Shown: positions 1 to 12,635, numbered from the stretch's first letter. The stretch: DNA of 64,000 bases from Berberis thunbergii (GCA_003290165.1 QNQO01000200.1:806001-870000), one strand, 5' to 3'. Translations and numbers: made by a program. The notes: generated by a model from the sequence alone, not told the origin.

Positions 1-17
1 ATTATACTCTTATGCAC

Positions 18-51
<34 letters not shown>

Positions 52-939
52 ACACAACCCACCATATTGTTTGCTATTTATTGTAAAAATTTGTAATGAT
101 GGTTAGTATATCTTTGATGTTGGCATACAAATTTTAAAGGTAAGAATTCGTGACTGAAGTTTAGTTTTATCGATAACATTTACTTTTGTTTTGTCATCAA
201 TAACAGATTAATGCTGACAAACGAGAAAATTTAACCACCAAATTGTTTTTAGTGTTAAAAACTGTAAGTTGATGTTACGTATTTTAGCTTGGTGCAACAA
301 AGAGTTGGTGCAATCGAGCCAAATAATCGAATACACGTAACAATTCCCTTATATTTGCCATTGACATTCTTTAGGTATATGGCATTTCATCATACATGAG
401 ATGTTATTGGTTTGATTATAAGATATATGGCTTGCCAATGATATTCTTTTTTTTATAAAGGTAATTTTTTATTAGAAAAGCAAGTATCATATTATATATA
501 TATATAAAAAAGAAAAGGGAAGAAGCTGAAACTAAAGAGATTAGTGCAAAACACTAATCAATAGAAAGGATTTACAAATGTGCACTATCTATATCTGTAT
601 TATAGAGTAGGATGGTGTTTGAGGTTGGAGATAAAAGACGGATGAGATTTACCCAATTATAAGAATCTAATGGATCACATAGAACTGAAAGCACCAAGAG
701 TGCATGGGTTGATTCTCATTCCCAACATTTTGATATTTATTTATCTTTTATTTAAAGTAGAATAAACTATATTCATCATGTTAAATTTTTATTGTGCCAA
801 TGACACGGGGAATACCCTAGTTCATGATAAGATGCGTCAAGTTGTTATAGATCTCGAAACCATAATAAGCTTCAACATTGTTTAATCCATGGGCGTGGGG
901 TACCATATGCCAAGTCTTCCCCAACATGTTAGTTAACAT
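1..939. other. AT-rich intergenic DNA
   Basis: No gene is recognisable. The stretch contains a short TA run followed by a T run near 25-51, another TA run near 491-508, and otherwise unstructured AT-rich sequence with many stops in all frames. It ends at the terminus of a hAT-like element. Confidence 0.6.
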
Positions 940-1548
940 TAAGGGTGGGCACAGAACAGGACGGGACGGGATAGAGCTCATCCCTATCCTATCCTATTTG
1001 TTCGGGATCGGGGCCGGATGAGCATGTATCAAATTTTGGATTGAAAATTTAATATGCAAGATTGAAAAATTTTGTTTTACCAAACATAACTCTAAGAACA
1101 ACTATATAACTTTAAGCCATTGATTATTATTTCCTCATTTCATTAGCTTTTGTATATTGCTAACGAAAATGATCAATGAGTTTGTCATTTAAAAATAACC
1201 AGAAGCACACATTGTTGTCGTCAAGAGTTAGGAAGAGAAAAAAAAAGGTTTGAGTTAGATTCATTATCTAGGTGAGTCGCATGGAAGTTTGTGAGAATAA
1301 AATAGTCATATCATTAAATAAAACAACAAATAAAAGTCATGTCAACAAATAGTTTCATACACATATTTCATATTAAATATTAAAAAATTTGGTTTAGGAC
1401 GGGACGGGATGGGCGGGATTGAAAATCTTCATCCCGATCTCATCTCACTCTAGATCGGGACGGGATGGAATTGATCAATTTCAATAGGATCCGAAAAAAT
1501 TGGGACAGGATCGAGATCGGGATCGCAGAATGGAATGTCCACCCCTAA
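940..1548. mobile_element. Non-autonomous hAT-like element
   Basis: The left end begins TAAGGGTGGGCAC and the right end finishes TGTCCACCCCTAA, which form imperfect inverted repeats. Both subterminal regions are rich in GGGACGGGAT-type motifs (about 958-1015 and 1395-1530, inverted relative to one another), as is common in plant hAT families that begin with a GGGTGGGCA-like end. No transposase reading frame is present, so the element is non-autonomous. The flanking 8-mers do not match well, so the target duplication has decayed or the ends are off by a few bases. The family assignment is inferred from the termini. Confidence 0.6.
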
Positions 1549-1734
1549 TTCAAATCGGCTCTTCCCATATGATTTAAGGAAATAAATAATGTATCATTCT
1601 TATATAAGCCAAAAAGGCAAACATAGATAAAGATCATTTCTTCAAACAGATTTTATCACATGATTAAAAATGGCTATATGTTGAAACTGAAAGTTGCGTA
1701 GATCCATCTATTTAAGGTAATAAACACTAATTCA

Positions 1735-1975
1735 TTAAGGGGGTGTTTGATTCCCAACAAAATTTTCCCAAGTAAATTTCTCAATTTTGAAAAGGAAGAC
1801 GAAAGAAAGAGGAAGAGAGAATGAAGAACATGAATTTTGTGATGATCACTATCCTCTTGGTTTGTTACAAAAGTCATTTTCAACCTCAAGATGAACAACT
1901 TTTACCCACTTCCTTTCTTATTTCTTATTTCTTTTCAAAATTTCTCATGGAATTTTTTTTTAAACACACCCTAAA
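1735..1975. mobile_element. Miniature inverted-repeat element
   Basis: The ends are inverted: GGGGGTGTTTGATTCCC on the left and AAACACACCCTAA on the right, about 240 bp apart. The body is AT-rich and has no credible coding potential. The related copy at about 8453-8738 lies at the equivalent place in the second duplicated block, so the insertion predates the duplication. GGTGTTTGATT ends are common among plant hAT-like MITEs. Confidence 0.5.
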
Positions 1976-2239
1976 GGAAAAATTATCGAATACATCCAAC
2001 TAGTGCTAGTGTGGTTTGTGGCAAATGGTATTACAAGCCCTGTCAAAAAGCATTTAATGGTTCAGGACCCTCTTAAAACCATGCTTGTCCTTGAAAAATA
2101 TATTAGATAAAGTTCACGATTACTGGATATAGAGAAATATTAGCCATGACATAGAGTGCAAATATCCAAGTATGGACACCAAGTGTCTCCTTGATAGCCT
2201 GGAAATTTGGTAGGAAAATTATTTTCCAGGTATAATTTT

Positions 2240-2601
2240 ATTAACTGGTGTTTGATTAGCCACATACTAAGTAGGAAAACTGTTTTTCAGGTTCACTTGA
2301 TTTTCCTTTATTTTCTAATTTTTTTCGGAACTCCCCACTTAAAGAAAACCTTCTTTCAGGTAAGCATGGGAAATATATTTAAAAAAAAGTTATAAAAAAA
2401 CTCTCAAACTCATATAAGCAACACCTGATTCAAGACTAAGTTTTGCAATAATGCAATTACCAATATTATCCATAAAATAAAATTCTAGGTGGAATCAAAC
2501 ATTAGAAAATCATTTTTCAAGTAAAGTAATTTTCCTATTCATTTATTTCGAGAAAGTCATTTTTCCTATAAAACAATTTTATGGGCTATCAAACACACCC
2601 C
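2240..2601. mobile_element. Possible second MITE
   Basis: The left side reads GGTGTTTGATTAGCC and the right side GGGCTATCAAACACACCCC, which are inverted relative to each other. The interior is AT-rich and non-coding. The right end is shared with the second duplicated block (near 9008), whereas the left part is missing there. The superfamily is uncertain. Confidence 0.4.
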
Positions 2602-3556
2602 AACATGATACGACAAGAAATTCAAGATAATGTAGAAAGGTGATTTGTGAACAGAATGGTTGCATTAGCATTAGTGTTTACATAAAGATTGTTCTCGAAT
2701 TCGAACAGATTCATTCAATACTCAAACAACACGTAGTTTCCTCAACATAAATAGAAATGGTTTTGTTAGGGTAGGCATCAAAATTGGGTCTAAAGCTAGC
2801 CGTCAATTGACAATTCAGAGGTTTATAACTCAAAATCATTACATATGATGGGGTCCAAATATATTCATATTTTGTCCAAAATAAAGAAGAAAGAATAGAA
2901 TCATTGGATTTCCAAAGTGAATACAGAAAGGTTTCCTAATCAACCATTGTTGTGACTCAATAAAAAAAAAATGTATCAAGATATTGTTCTGTATTATGTG
3001 TATCAGGGATAAAGGAAACATCTCTCAATTTGGGTATCATCTATGTTTCGAGTTGGACATGATCAAGAATAGAATGTGATCAAAATGATTTTACTTCTTG
3101 AGTTTAGGCCTTAGGAATCATTGCGAATTTGACATTGCAGGACCATGAAATGCCTACCTGTGGAAAAGCATAGCAAGTGACAATAGGAAAGAGAAAAAAT
3201 AAAATTCTTGGATTATGGAAGGAAAGAAAAAATTGATGACAATAAGGAATATGGACCATTAAAAGATTATTCAATTATGATAAGAAGGAATATGGAGAAA
3301 GAAAAAATTGATGGTTACCATTGAGTTCTTACATCAATTTTCAGTTCCAAACTGGGGAAATCACAATATTCTTCCACTTTTTTCTTCAATTTTCGAGCAT
3401 CTTATGTTTTTAATTTCTTAGAAGAATTGTAGTCATCCCACCTATTCAGTTAACGCCACTTTTAATATCTGAAATCAGACTTTTGACGAGTCACCAATAT
3501 AATTTCTAAGAGATTTACGCATGTCAAAAGTGTCAGTTTGATTTACGTGTTACATA

Positions 3557-3929
3557 GTCTACAAGGGAAAAGTAAAGCAATGATGGTGGCACTAATAAAA
3601 AGTTATTCGTGGCAACTGATAAAAGGCTATTCATGACAACTAAACCACTAGTAGAGAACTAAAACAATGGTGGAGTTTATTTTTTTTTATTGTGTATTCA
3701 TTTCTCTATAGAGGAAAAGTATATAGAGGTACAACAAGAACTTAAGTCAGAAAAATAAACTAATTGATCTACTCACATACTAATTGGTCTAGTTATAACT
3801 ATTACACTGAAATTATAACTAAGCATAACTCTTGCCATAATTAAAATGGGGATCAAATTAAAAGGGAGATCAAATGTCTCATGATTATGCACAACTCATG
3901 CATGTCATAATAAGAAAGGAGATCAAATC
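3557..3929. other. Non-coding stretch beside Copia remnant
   Basis: AT-rich sequence between the first duplicated block and the RNase H end of the Copia remnant. It contains no recognisable LTR and no gene. It may be 3' non-coding sequence of the Copia element. Confidence 0.4.
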
Positions 3930-6900
3930 TCATATGATTATGCACAACTCATGCCAACACTCTCTCTCGAGTTGGGGCATAGATATCTTGCATGTTGAAC
4001 TTGTCAAGTGAGTTGGAAATACCCCATTTGGAACTGCCTTGTTTAGGATATCCGCTAGCTGGTCTTCAAATTTCACAAATGGAACTTCAGTAATATGAGC
4101 TTCCAACTTTTCTTTAATGAAATGCCTATCCATTTCCACGTGCTTGGTGCGATCATATTGTACAGGGTTACGAGCTATGGCAATTGCAGCCTTATTGTCG
4201 CAATAAAAGACATAGCACATGTGGGTTTAAAACCTAAGTTTCTCATTACATACTTCACCCATAGTAACTCACATATACCTTGAGCCATCGCCCTATACCC
4301 AACTTCAACATTTGATCTAGATACAACCTTTTCTAGATTACCACCAACAAACGTGAAATAACCAACAGTAGATCGCTTGTTAGTATTATCTACCACGTAA
4401 TCAACGTCAATATATCCCTCAATATCCAAGTGATCATTCTTGATGAACATAATCCCTTTTCTTGAAGCACTCTTCAAGTATTATAAAATTCGATTCATCG
4501 CATTCATATGTCTTTCATTGGGAGCATGCATAAATTGACTGATAACACTAACAACATATGTTATATCGGGTCTAGTATGAGACAAATAAATCAACCTTCT
4601 CACAAGGCGTTGATATCTCTCCTTATTAGTGAGAACGTCACTTAGGCTTTCATGTAGCTTATGGTTCTGTTCCATTGGAGTTTTTGCTAGTTTGCAGTCT
4701 AACATTCTTGTATCTGGTAACAAATCCAATACATATTTTTTTTTTGTAAAAAAATATGCATTAATTTGATCGAACCACTTCTATGCCAAGGAAATATTTT
4801 AATTCTTCAACCTCTTTCATCTCAAATCTACGTGATAAATATTTCTTCAATTTGTTAATCTAAAAAACATCACCTCTTGTCAATATCATATCATCCACAT
4901 AAATAATCAGATTACTCACCTTGTCATTTTTTATTTTAGAAATAGTGTGTGATCTGTGTAGTTACTCTGTTTGTACCCAAAGTTCCTCATCACCAATGCA
5001 AATCTTCCAAACCAAGCTCGTGGAGATCGTTTTAGCCCATATATTGCCCGTTTTAACTTGCACACTATTCTTGTCTTTTCTAACACACCCGGTGAAAGAT
5101 CCATGTATACTTTCTTTTGCAGCTCACCATGAAGAAAAACATTATTCACATCATATTGCAGTAACGGTCAGTTTTGATAAGCAGCCATAGAATGTAGCAC
5201 ACGTACATTATTAATCTTTGCCACTGGAGCAAAGGTCTCATTGTAATCTACTCCATATTTTTTAGTGTATCCTTTCGCAACCAATCTTGCCTTGTACCTC
5301 TCTATGGAGCCATCAACTTTGAGTTTTATAGTGAAAATCCATCAACAATAGTCTTCTTTCCTGGAGGCAATGGAACCACATCCCAAGTGCAATTCTTTTG
5401 TAATGCTCTCATTTATTCAGCCATAGCTTCAATCCATTTAGTATTTGCGATTGCATCTTGCAATAAATACAGTAGATATTTAACATAAAAAGATTCATAT
5501 GACTTGAAAACTCTATGGGTTGACACATGATTACTAATGGGGTACTTGGCTTTACTATTTAATCTGCAGTATATTTGGGTTTTGGTTTACCACGATTTAT
5601 ACGAGTTGGTAATTTATATTTTCTTGGTTCAAGTTCAATATTCAAAATATCAATGGTTTCATTTTGAGCATTATCAAGTTCTGAAAGTACCTCATTTGAA
5701 GTCTTAGGAGTAGATTGAACGTGTTGTAGAGAAATACGGGAACTATCAACAACGTCAGTATTTGGACATATTGTCGAACTATTTTCTCCGTTCATAGAGT
5801 TCTTGGTATCTAGAATATCATGTTTCAGATCATTTGGAAGAGATGTAACAACAATAGGGATATTATCATCATGGCGGCCATTCTCTTAAAAAACACTAGC
5901 CATCTCCCCTGAAAAGAAGAGCCATCAAAAGAGAAATAGGCCAAATCCTCATTGAATGTAACATCCATAGTGACATACATCTTTTGAGTAGGTGGATGAC
6001 AACAATGATATCCCTTCTGATGAGAGGCATATCCCACAAAAACACATTTGATAGTCCGAGGAGATTGTTTTCCACGTTGATGAGAGTGAACATGGACATA
6101 AGCTACACACCCAAAAACTTTGGGATAGATATTAGATAATGGGGGCATATTCAGTATTTTTGCAATGAGGACTTGAAGTGGAGTTTGAAATGCAAGAACA
6201 CTAGAAGGAACTCGGTTAATGACATACACAGCAGACAACAAAGCACCACCCCACAATATTTAGGAACATTCTTATCAATTAAGAAAGCTCGAGTAACCTC
6301 TAGAAGTTGACGATTACGACGCTCGGCAACACCATTTTGCTGTGGTGTATTACTGCGAGATGTTTGATGAATGATGCTTTGTGACCAAAAATAAAATAAT
6401 AAGGTCATTTGTGAGATATTCGCCTCCATTGTCATTTGTGAGATATTCGTCTCCATTGTCTGACCGTAGCACTTTGATAGTTGTAGAAAATTGAGTGTGG
6501 ACCATAGTACATAATTGCTTAACAACACTAGTCACATCACTTTTATGCTTAAGTAAATAACTCCAAGTAATTCAAGTGCAATCGTCAATATACTCGAAAT
6601 AATTGCACTGACCGCCGACTTATGACCTCAGTATACTCGAAAGTTCTAGTGAGGATAGTGATGACGTCAACTCAGAACCTGAGCTTGATCCACAGGTAGC
6701 GAACAGTGATTTGGCTTTAGGGGCTATGTCAGACGGAAAGATGAATAAGAGGCGCCACACCAAAGATATCAGCATTTGTCCCCGTAAATCCAATAGAACG
6801 AGGACAGAAACCAAAAGGTACAAAGATTGACTGGTGCATCCTATCTTTTGTGAGGCTTTGTTTCGGCTTTTTAGTTAACCCTATTGGGTCAGTCATGTAG

Positions 6901-7443
6901 CCTTCGGGCGTGGATTTTTATATGAATAAAATGGATGTTCTTATTTAAAAAAAAAAAAGGTAATAAACCATCGCTTAATAACAGAAGTGGAATGTTGAGA
7001 GGGACCCCATACATCTGAATGAATCAAAGTAAATGGAATAGATGTTTTATTCTTACTCAATGGAAAAACACTACGATGGCTTTTAGCCAAACCGAAGTCT
7101 CACAAGTAGCACCTTTGAAATCATTATCACAAGATTCAAACAAAGTAAGTAAAAGATGTTTTAAATAGCCAAAAGATGGATGCCCTAAGCGTTGATGTCG
7201 TAACCAAATCAGCTTATAATTCTCCAATGAGCATTTACTAGTATGGTTTAATGCAATATTCAACTTTGAGCCATGAAAGTACCATAAGTCCCCCTTCTTA
7301 AAACCATGTCCCAGCTTCTCCAATGTATGAGGGTCCTGAAAGATGTAATGATCTGGGAAAAAATGACAGGAATATGCAGTCATAAGTTTAGAGACTGATA
7401 ATAAATCATTCTCTAAAATAGGAACAAGAAGAACATTGGACAA
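3930..7443 (-). pseudogene. Copia pol polyprotein, multiply broken
   Basis: Seen in order on the minus strand: a GAG-pre-integrase segment with the HQRLGHPS block (about 7180-7200); an integrase core with RSDNG (about 6450-6470) and the NGVAERRNR block (about 6310-6340); a link region (5559-6256); a reverse transcriptase with YGLKRSPRAW (about 5010-5040) and an intact YVDDM at 4887-4901; and an RNase H with YCDNKAA and TKHVEMD (3930-4477). The segments lie in different frames with many stops, so no functional polyprotein is encoded. A short tandem duplication in the integrase repeats the DNG-EYLTN segment at about 6405-6460. Aspartic protease and gag were not recognised. Confidence 0.85.
6604..6960 (+). 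mobile_element. LINE-like 3' end insertion
   Basis: About 355 bp interrupts the Copia integrase region. It ends with AATAAAATGGATG, then a run of A, then the resumed Copia sequence. TAAT occurs on both sides as a possible short target duplication. The plus strand carries a short acidic then basic C-terminal coding tail ending with TGA near 6829. A 5'-truncated, poly(A)-tailed insertion is typical of plant LINEs; a retrocopy of a cellular mRNA is an alternative. Confidence 0.5.
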
Positions 7444-7620
7444 TATGATGTTGGGTGTAGGCTAAATGGTTCCAATACCAGTAACATAGGTTTTTTCTTG
7501 TGATTGATTTTCTCATAAGACATGAAGAGCCCATCTTCATTTCTATAGAGATGTTTATCAGAACATGTAGGAGAACATGTGGGAGATGAAAACATGGGCA
7601 CCTGAAACCTCAAATATGCG

Positions 7621-7886
7621 GGTTAAAGAAGGTGTGCAAATGTCAAATGAGGTTGGGCACAATAATGTTTGTTCCTTAAATTACATTTTATTTTGTTTTG
7701 TTCTAATTTACTGTTATTATTGTAACTACCATCCAACTTAAACAAGAATGATTTGAGTTCAGTTTTAGGTGTGTACGAAACTGATTCAAAATTTTAGTAT
7801 GAATGAGAGTCGAAGAAGAACCAGGAACTTCTGAAGAGCGAGTATGAATGAGAGTTGAACCAGAATCCCTTATGAAACCTAACTCC
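7621..7886. other. Non-coding region upstream of Copia remnant
   Basis: This lies upstream, in minus-strand sense, of the Copia pol remnant. It may be residual gag or protease sequence, but no motif could be recognised. Confidence 0.35.
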
Positions 7887-8195
7887 CACTACACCAAATT
7901 GACACTTTTGTAACAACTCTCAAAACAGTATCACTTTTGAGATGTTACAATTCACCAAACAATTTCAAATCAAAACTAAATTTAGTAAAAAAAAATGAAA
8001 AACAGTAACAAAAAAAATGATACAATAAGTTGGATCACCATGAATAGTATCACTTTTATAACCATGCTCTTCACGGTGATACAATTATTGTATCATTTTA
8101 TTTGTGAAAATGTGTAAAATTGTTAGGTGGATTGTTACACTTCAAAAGTGATATTATTTTTGGGGTTGTTACAAAAATGCCAATTTGGTGTAGTG
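7887..8195. mobile_element. CACTA-type miniature element
   Basis: The element starts CACTACACCAAATTG and ends CAATTTGGTGTAGTG. The terminal inverted repeats extend about 30 bp with few mismatches. The flanking triplets are TCC and TCG, close to the 3-bp target duplication expected for CACTA elements. The 309-bp body contains inner inverted repeats (GATACAAT and ATTGTATC around TCACCATGAATAGT) and no gene. A left-truncated relative lies at 19276-19518. Confidence 0.8.
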
Positions 8196-8375
8196 TCGCT
8201 TTAAACTCATAATGAAAACTCTCAAAACTCAAAAATTTTGGCAGGACCTACAATTGGTATATAGTAAGTTTTTCTTCCTTGAATGGGATGATCCAATTCT
8301 TCAAGCAGGAAATCGATCATTTGTGAAGGTAGTGAATTAAAAATTTGAGCTGTTTTTAGTAATATGCTAGTCTTA

Positions 8376-11300
8376 TCACATGATTAAAAAATGGCTATAT
8401 GTTGACGCTGAAAGTTGTGTAGATCCATCTAATTAAGGTATTAAACAGTAATTCATTAAGGGTGTGTTTGATTCCCATGAAAATTTTCCTATATTGAAAA
8501 GGGAGAGGAAGGAAAGAGGAAGAGAGAATGAAGAACATAAATTTTGTGTTGATCACTATCCTCTTGGTTTGTTACAAAATTGTGAAAAATATTTTTTTAG
8601 GGAGTAGCAAAGTAATTTTTTGCCTAAAATAAAGTCATCTTTAACCTCAAGATGGACAACTTTTACCCGCTTCCTTTCATATTTCTTCTTTTTTTTCGAA
8701 ATTTCTTATGAATTTTTTTTTTTTAAACACCCCCTAAATGAAAAGTATCGAATATACATCCAACTGGTGCTAGTATGGTAAATGTATTTAACAAAACTTA
8801 AAAAAAACTCTCAAACTCATATGAATAACACCTAATTCAAGACTTAAGTTTTGAAACACTGAAATAACCAATATACCTTTAAAATAAAATTCAAGGTGCA
8901 ATCAAACATTAGAAAAACATTTTTCAAGCATATTAATTTTCCAATTTATTTATTCCAGGAAAGTCATTTTTCCTAGAAAATAATTTTATGGGCAATCAAA
9001 CACACCCCAACATGATACGACAAGAAATTTAAGATAATGTAGAAAGGTGATTTGTGAACAGAATAGTTGCATTAAGATTAGTGTTTACGTAAAGATTGTT
9101 CTCGAATTCGAACAGATTCATTCTATACTCAAACAACACGTAGTTTCCTCAACATAAATAGAAATGGTTTTGTTAGGGTGAAGTATGGCAGTCAATTGAC
9201 AATTCAAAGGTTTATAATTCAAAATTATTACATATGATTGGGTCCAAATATATTCATTTTTTGTCCAAAATAAAGAAGAAAGAATAGAATCATTGGATTT
9301 CCAAAGTGAATACAGAATGGTTTCATAATCAACCATTGTTGCGACTCAATAAAAAAAAAGCATATGAAGATATTGTTCTGTATTCTGTGTATCAGGGATA
9401 AAGGAAACATCTTTCATAATCTATGCTCTGAGTTGGACATGATCAAGAATACAATGTGATCAAAATGGCTTTTACTTCTTGAGTTTAGGCCCTAGGGAAC
9501 GGCATAGCAAGAGACGATAGGAACAAAAAAAAAAAAGTAAAAAGGAATAGTTTTTCTGAGATTTTAGAGGAGACGTCGTAATTTGACTATATATTTGGAT
9601 ATTCTGAATTTGGGCTTACAGTTTAATGCAAAGCACATAGTTTGATGTCCGTATCATATTATAATTTCAAAGCAGCCTCAACTAGTTCACGAACTTGACC
9701 GGTGGATTTCTATCAACAATTGGAGGAAGATGCTTGTTGGCCATGTGGTTAAAGATATAAATTCCTTTTGAAAAAAAAGGGACAATGAAAAGAAGGACGA
9801 CCATAGTTGTTTAAAAATTATTCCATTATGATAAGAAGGAATATGGAAAAAGAAACATTGATGGTTAATTACCATTGAATTTATACATCAATTTTCAGTT
9901 TCAAACTGGAGAAATCACAATATTCTTCCATTTTTTTTTCAACTTTTGTGCATTTTTTGTTTTTAGACTGAGGTATTCAATTCGGGATTTGCATCGACTC
10001 TGAAAGATTTTAAATCTCATGGATTTTAAAAGATTTCAAAGGATTTTACAAAATCTACTTGATTTTGATGGATTTTAAATGATTGGATTTTGTAGATTTT
10101 ATAAAGGTTTATTATGGATTTTTATAAATTCAATGGATTCTTATAAATATGTTATTAGTCATATGAAGCAATGAAAGAACATCACCTACATTGTTATCTA
10201 TGCCAACACAAATCATAAAAACATCTCTCAAAACATCAATTAAACAATTGTTTATATTCTACGAGAATTTTACTTCAAATTAAAAAAAAAAATCAAATAC
10301 ATTGAAAATGGTCCATAAGTAATACAAATAACTATTTTCCCTTTTTATTTCTGAAAAGAAAATCAATGCAAATAATTTTCCAATAAAATAGATAGATAAA
10401 CCAGAAAAACATAGAGAGATGAAGAGAAGAACAAAAAAATAAGAAGAGAAGAACAAACATAGAGAAAATAAGAATAAGAAATCGGAAGGAAAAAAATGAG
10501 AAAAACAAAAAACAAAGATGAAGAGAAAAGAAAAGAGGACAAGAAGAAGAGAAAATAAGTGGAAGAGAATGAAAAGAAGAAAAATAATAATAACAAAAAA
10601 TAAGAACAAGAACAAAGAAAAGATGAAGTGCGAGTGGTGGTGTAGCCAGCAGTGGTAGGGCATGGTGGTGTGGCTCAAAGTTGTGGGGCAAGGTGGTGTT
10701 GCTCTTGTGAAAAAAGAAGAGAAGGTGGAGAAGGAAAAGTGGTGGTGTCATTCAGCATATCCCAAAAAAGTGAGGTGATGGTGTCCTTCAGCAGAAATGG
10801 TGGTGTTATTTAACAATGACCAATACAAATCCGATGAAATATGAAAAGGAAATGTTGAATTTGGAATTACTCTTGTTATATATAATTTTCACTCACAAAT
10901 CCTTCAAAATCTATAACTTTAATTAATCCATTAAAATCCACTACTTCTTGAATGCCTCATAATTTTGGTGGATTTTTGAAAAACATGAATTGAATACCCT
11001 ATGATTTTAATGAATTTTAAAATAATCCATTAAAGTCCATATTTGAATACCCCTATATTTACATCTATTATTTAAAATTCTTAATTAAATACTCCTGAAT
11101 TTTAATGAATTATAAAATCCTTCACAATCCATTAAAATCCGAAATTGAATACCACCCATTTCTTAGTGGAATTGTAGTCATCCCAAATCTTCAGTTAACG
11201 CTGCTTTTAATCTCTAAAATCAGACTTTTGCCGAGTCACCACTATGTCATGACTCACGATATATCACAATATAGTCTCAAGGAAATATCAGGCATATGTT

Positions 11301-11548
11301 GAGATATATCACGATTTGTTGCAATTTTCCAAGATTTGGAAAAGATATATCCATGGTTTATATTTAAAAACCAGTGGCCAATATACCTTTTCCTGTATCT
11401 TAATAAAAATTTAATTTCTTTCAAATTGAAACTTTTTACAAAGTAAGTTCTAGGAGAAATGAGAGTATCACATAAAGTAAGGCAAACCCAATCTAAATGA
11501 TGTATGCATATCAAAAGTGTGTATATTATCAGTTTGATCTACGTGTTA
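8376..11548. repeat. Dispersed duplication, copy 2
   Basis: Direct-orientation partner of 1656-3556. It is longer because of an inserted miniature element at about 9970-11156 and extra sequence near 9530-9770. A MITE-like segment with GTGTTTGATTCCC and AAACACCCCC ends (about 8453-8738) is shared with copy 1. No gene is recognised. Confidence 0.75.
9970..11156. mobile_element. Non-autonomous element, GTATTCAATT ends
   Basis: The left end reads GAGGTATTCAATTCGGGATT and the right end AATCCGAAATTGAATACCACC, which are inverted repeats. Subterminal regions on both sides repeat AATCCATTAAAATCC-like motifs. The core (about 10320-10620) is a purine-rich run on the plus strand, producing spurious Phe/Ser/Leu-rich frames on the minus strand. 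The paralogous site near 3410 in copy 1 of the duplication lacks the element and shows the unoccupied locus. The superfamily is not certain. Confidence 0.65.
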
Positions 11549-11854
11549 TATACATTACATGTGCATTGCTACTTACAGGATCAAAAGGAAAGATAGATTC
11601 CTATATATCAATGGAAAAAGAAAAAGCACCAAGTTATGCGTTCATACAAGAAAAAGAAATACTTTGCTTAAAGATTATTCTGACAAGATAGGATGCCTGA
11701 ATGTGGAGCAAAAGGCAAAGATATGAAGTGTGTATAAACTTGGTTTCTTCTGGTGAGAGGCTATAAGTAGTTAAAGTCCTTCAAGGACAATTGATATAAA
11801 CTCAGAGAAATAAGAGAGTTTCTCCTGAAGTCAGAATCTTGATTGTAAAACATC
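11549..11854. other. Leader region of a small reading frame
   Basis: Sequence between the duplicated block and the 87-codon frame. A TATA-like CTATAAGTAG lies near 11761, about 95 bp before the ATG. This is compatible with a promoter but weak on its own. Confidence 0.3.
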
Positions 11855-12118
11855 ATGTTTTTGAACCAACGACGGGTAGCAGTCAGGAGACCTAGGCCTA
11901 AACTTTCCAAAGATCAATTGAAGAGGGTTTTAAGGCTATACAAACCCAATGATTCTGACAAATATAAAATACGTCTAGCTGACCTAGAACGATTCCTCCC
12001 TTACTTGGGAGATTGGTTCCCCAAAAGCGAGTACCCGGTAGCTGATGACAAACTGGTTCGGTTCTTGGAGCAGCAGTTAGATATCAAGATTGAAGTTGCT
12101 GGCAATGTTGGACTGTAA
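11855..12118 (+). CDS. Small hypothetical basic protein
   Basis: An 87-codon uninterrupted frame from an ATG. The product is strongly basic at its start (QRRVAVRRPRPK) and then has a mixed helical composition, with a tail rich in acidic and hydrophobic residues (LVRFLEQQLDIKIEVAG). I do not recognise the family. A TATA-like sequence lies about 95 bp upstream. A 30-base A run at 12604-12633, about 490 bp downstream, could be the tail of a retrocopied mRNA that includes this frame. Its composition looks more protein-like than the surrounding chance frames. A captured exon or a chance frame remain possible. Confidence 0.35.
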   Translation: MFLNQRRVAVRRPRPKLSKDQLKRVLRLYKPNDSDKYKIRLADLERFLPYLGDWFPKSEYPVADDKLVRFLEQQLDIKIEVAGNVGL

Positions 12119-12603
12119 TGCCATGGGGTAACAATGTAAGATAAGAAAATGAGAAAATATGTTTGGGCTGTCTCTGTGGTTGTGAGTGGTTTCATATACA
12201 TGACATTAGTTTGAGTGGTTATGGTTATGTTGGGAAGTCTATAAAATATGTGGTGAGCCAATATGGAAAATTAGATTGCATTATGTATTTCTCTTGTTGT
12301 TCATTTATTTTTACAGAACTATCAAGTTCTTTTGTACTAATTTGTAGTCTTTTCTTGGCTTCATGCCATTTGTTACCTATGTTTAGAATAGTTTGTTATC
12401 TACATCTTCAATATCCCTAAAGTATTATGTGCGACAATTTTTTTTATTACAAAGGATATAATGTTTCCAGCATCATTTTATTTCTATAGTTTTCCCTTAA
12501 TTTTGAAGAAGAGGTTTTTTACAGCCTTTCAATTCCTCCCTCTTCACTGTCTAAAGCATAGGAATAAGGTCCATATGAATATGAATGCTCTCACCAAAAA
12601 CTG

Positions 12604-12635
<32 letters not shown>

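Larger units (their letters stand above)
1656..3556. repeat. Dispersed duplication, copy 1
   Basis: This block matches 8376-11548 in direct orientation. Shared anchors include the segments starting at 1656/8376, 2602/9010, 3030/9410, 3240/9780 and 3426/11170. The copies differ by insertions: copy 2 carries a miniature element at about 9970-11156 that copy 1 lacks, and copy 1 has about 360 bp near 2030-2390 absent from copy 2. No coding sequence is recognised. The copies flank a decayed Copia element but lack LTR features. Confidence 0.75.
3930..7620 (-). mobile_element. Decayed Copia retrotransposon
   Basis: Reading the minus strand gives the Copia order GAG-pre-integrase, integrase, reverse transcriptase, RNase H. 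No terminal repeats, primer-binding site or polypurine tract were found at either side, so the element is truncated or its LTRs have been lost. A LINE-like tail is inserted at about 6604-6960. The duplicated blocks on both sides lack TG/CA ends and a primer-binding site, so they are not taken as its LTRs. Confidence 0.8.

Noticed and set aside
10280..10751. Overlapping minus-strand frames of Phe, Leu and Ser that resemble membrane helices
   Set aside because: They arise from a purine-rich low-complexity run inside a miniature element; three frames of the same strand are open at once.
1656..11548. The two duplicated blocks as LTRs of the Copia at 3930-7620
   Set aside because: They lack TG/CA ends, no primer-binding site or polypurine tract adjoins them, and their boundaries lie well away from pol.
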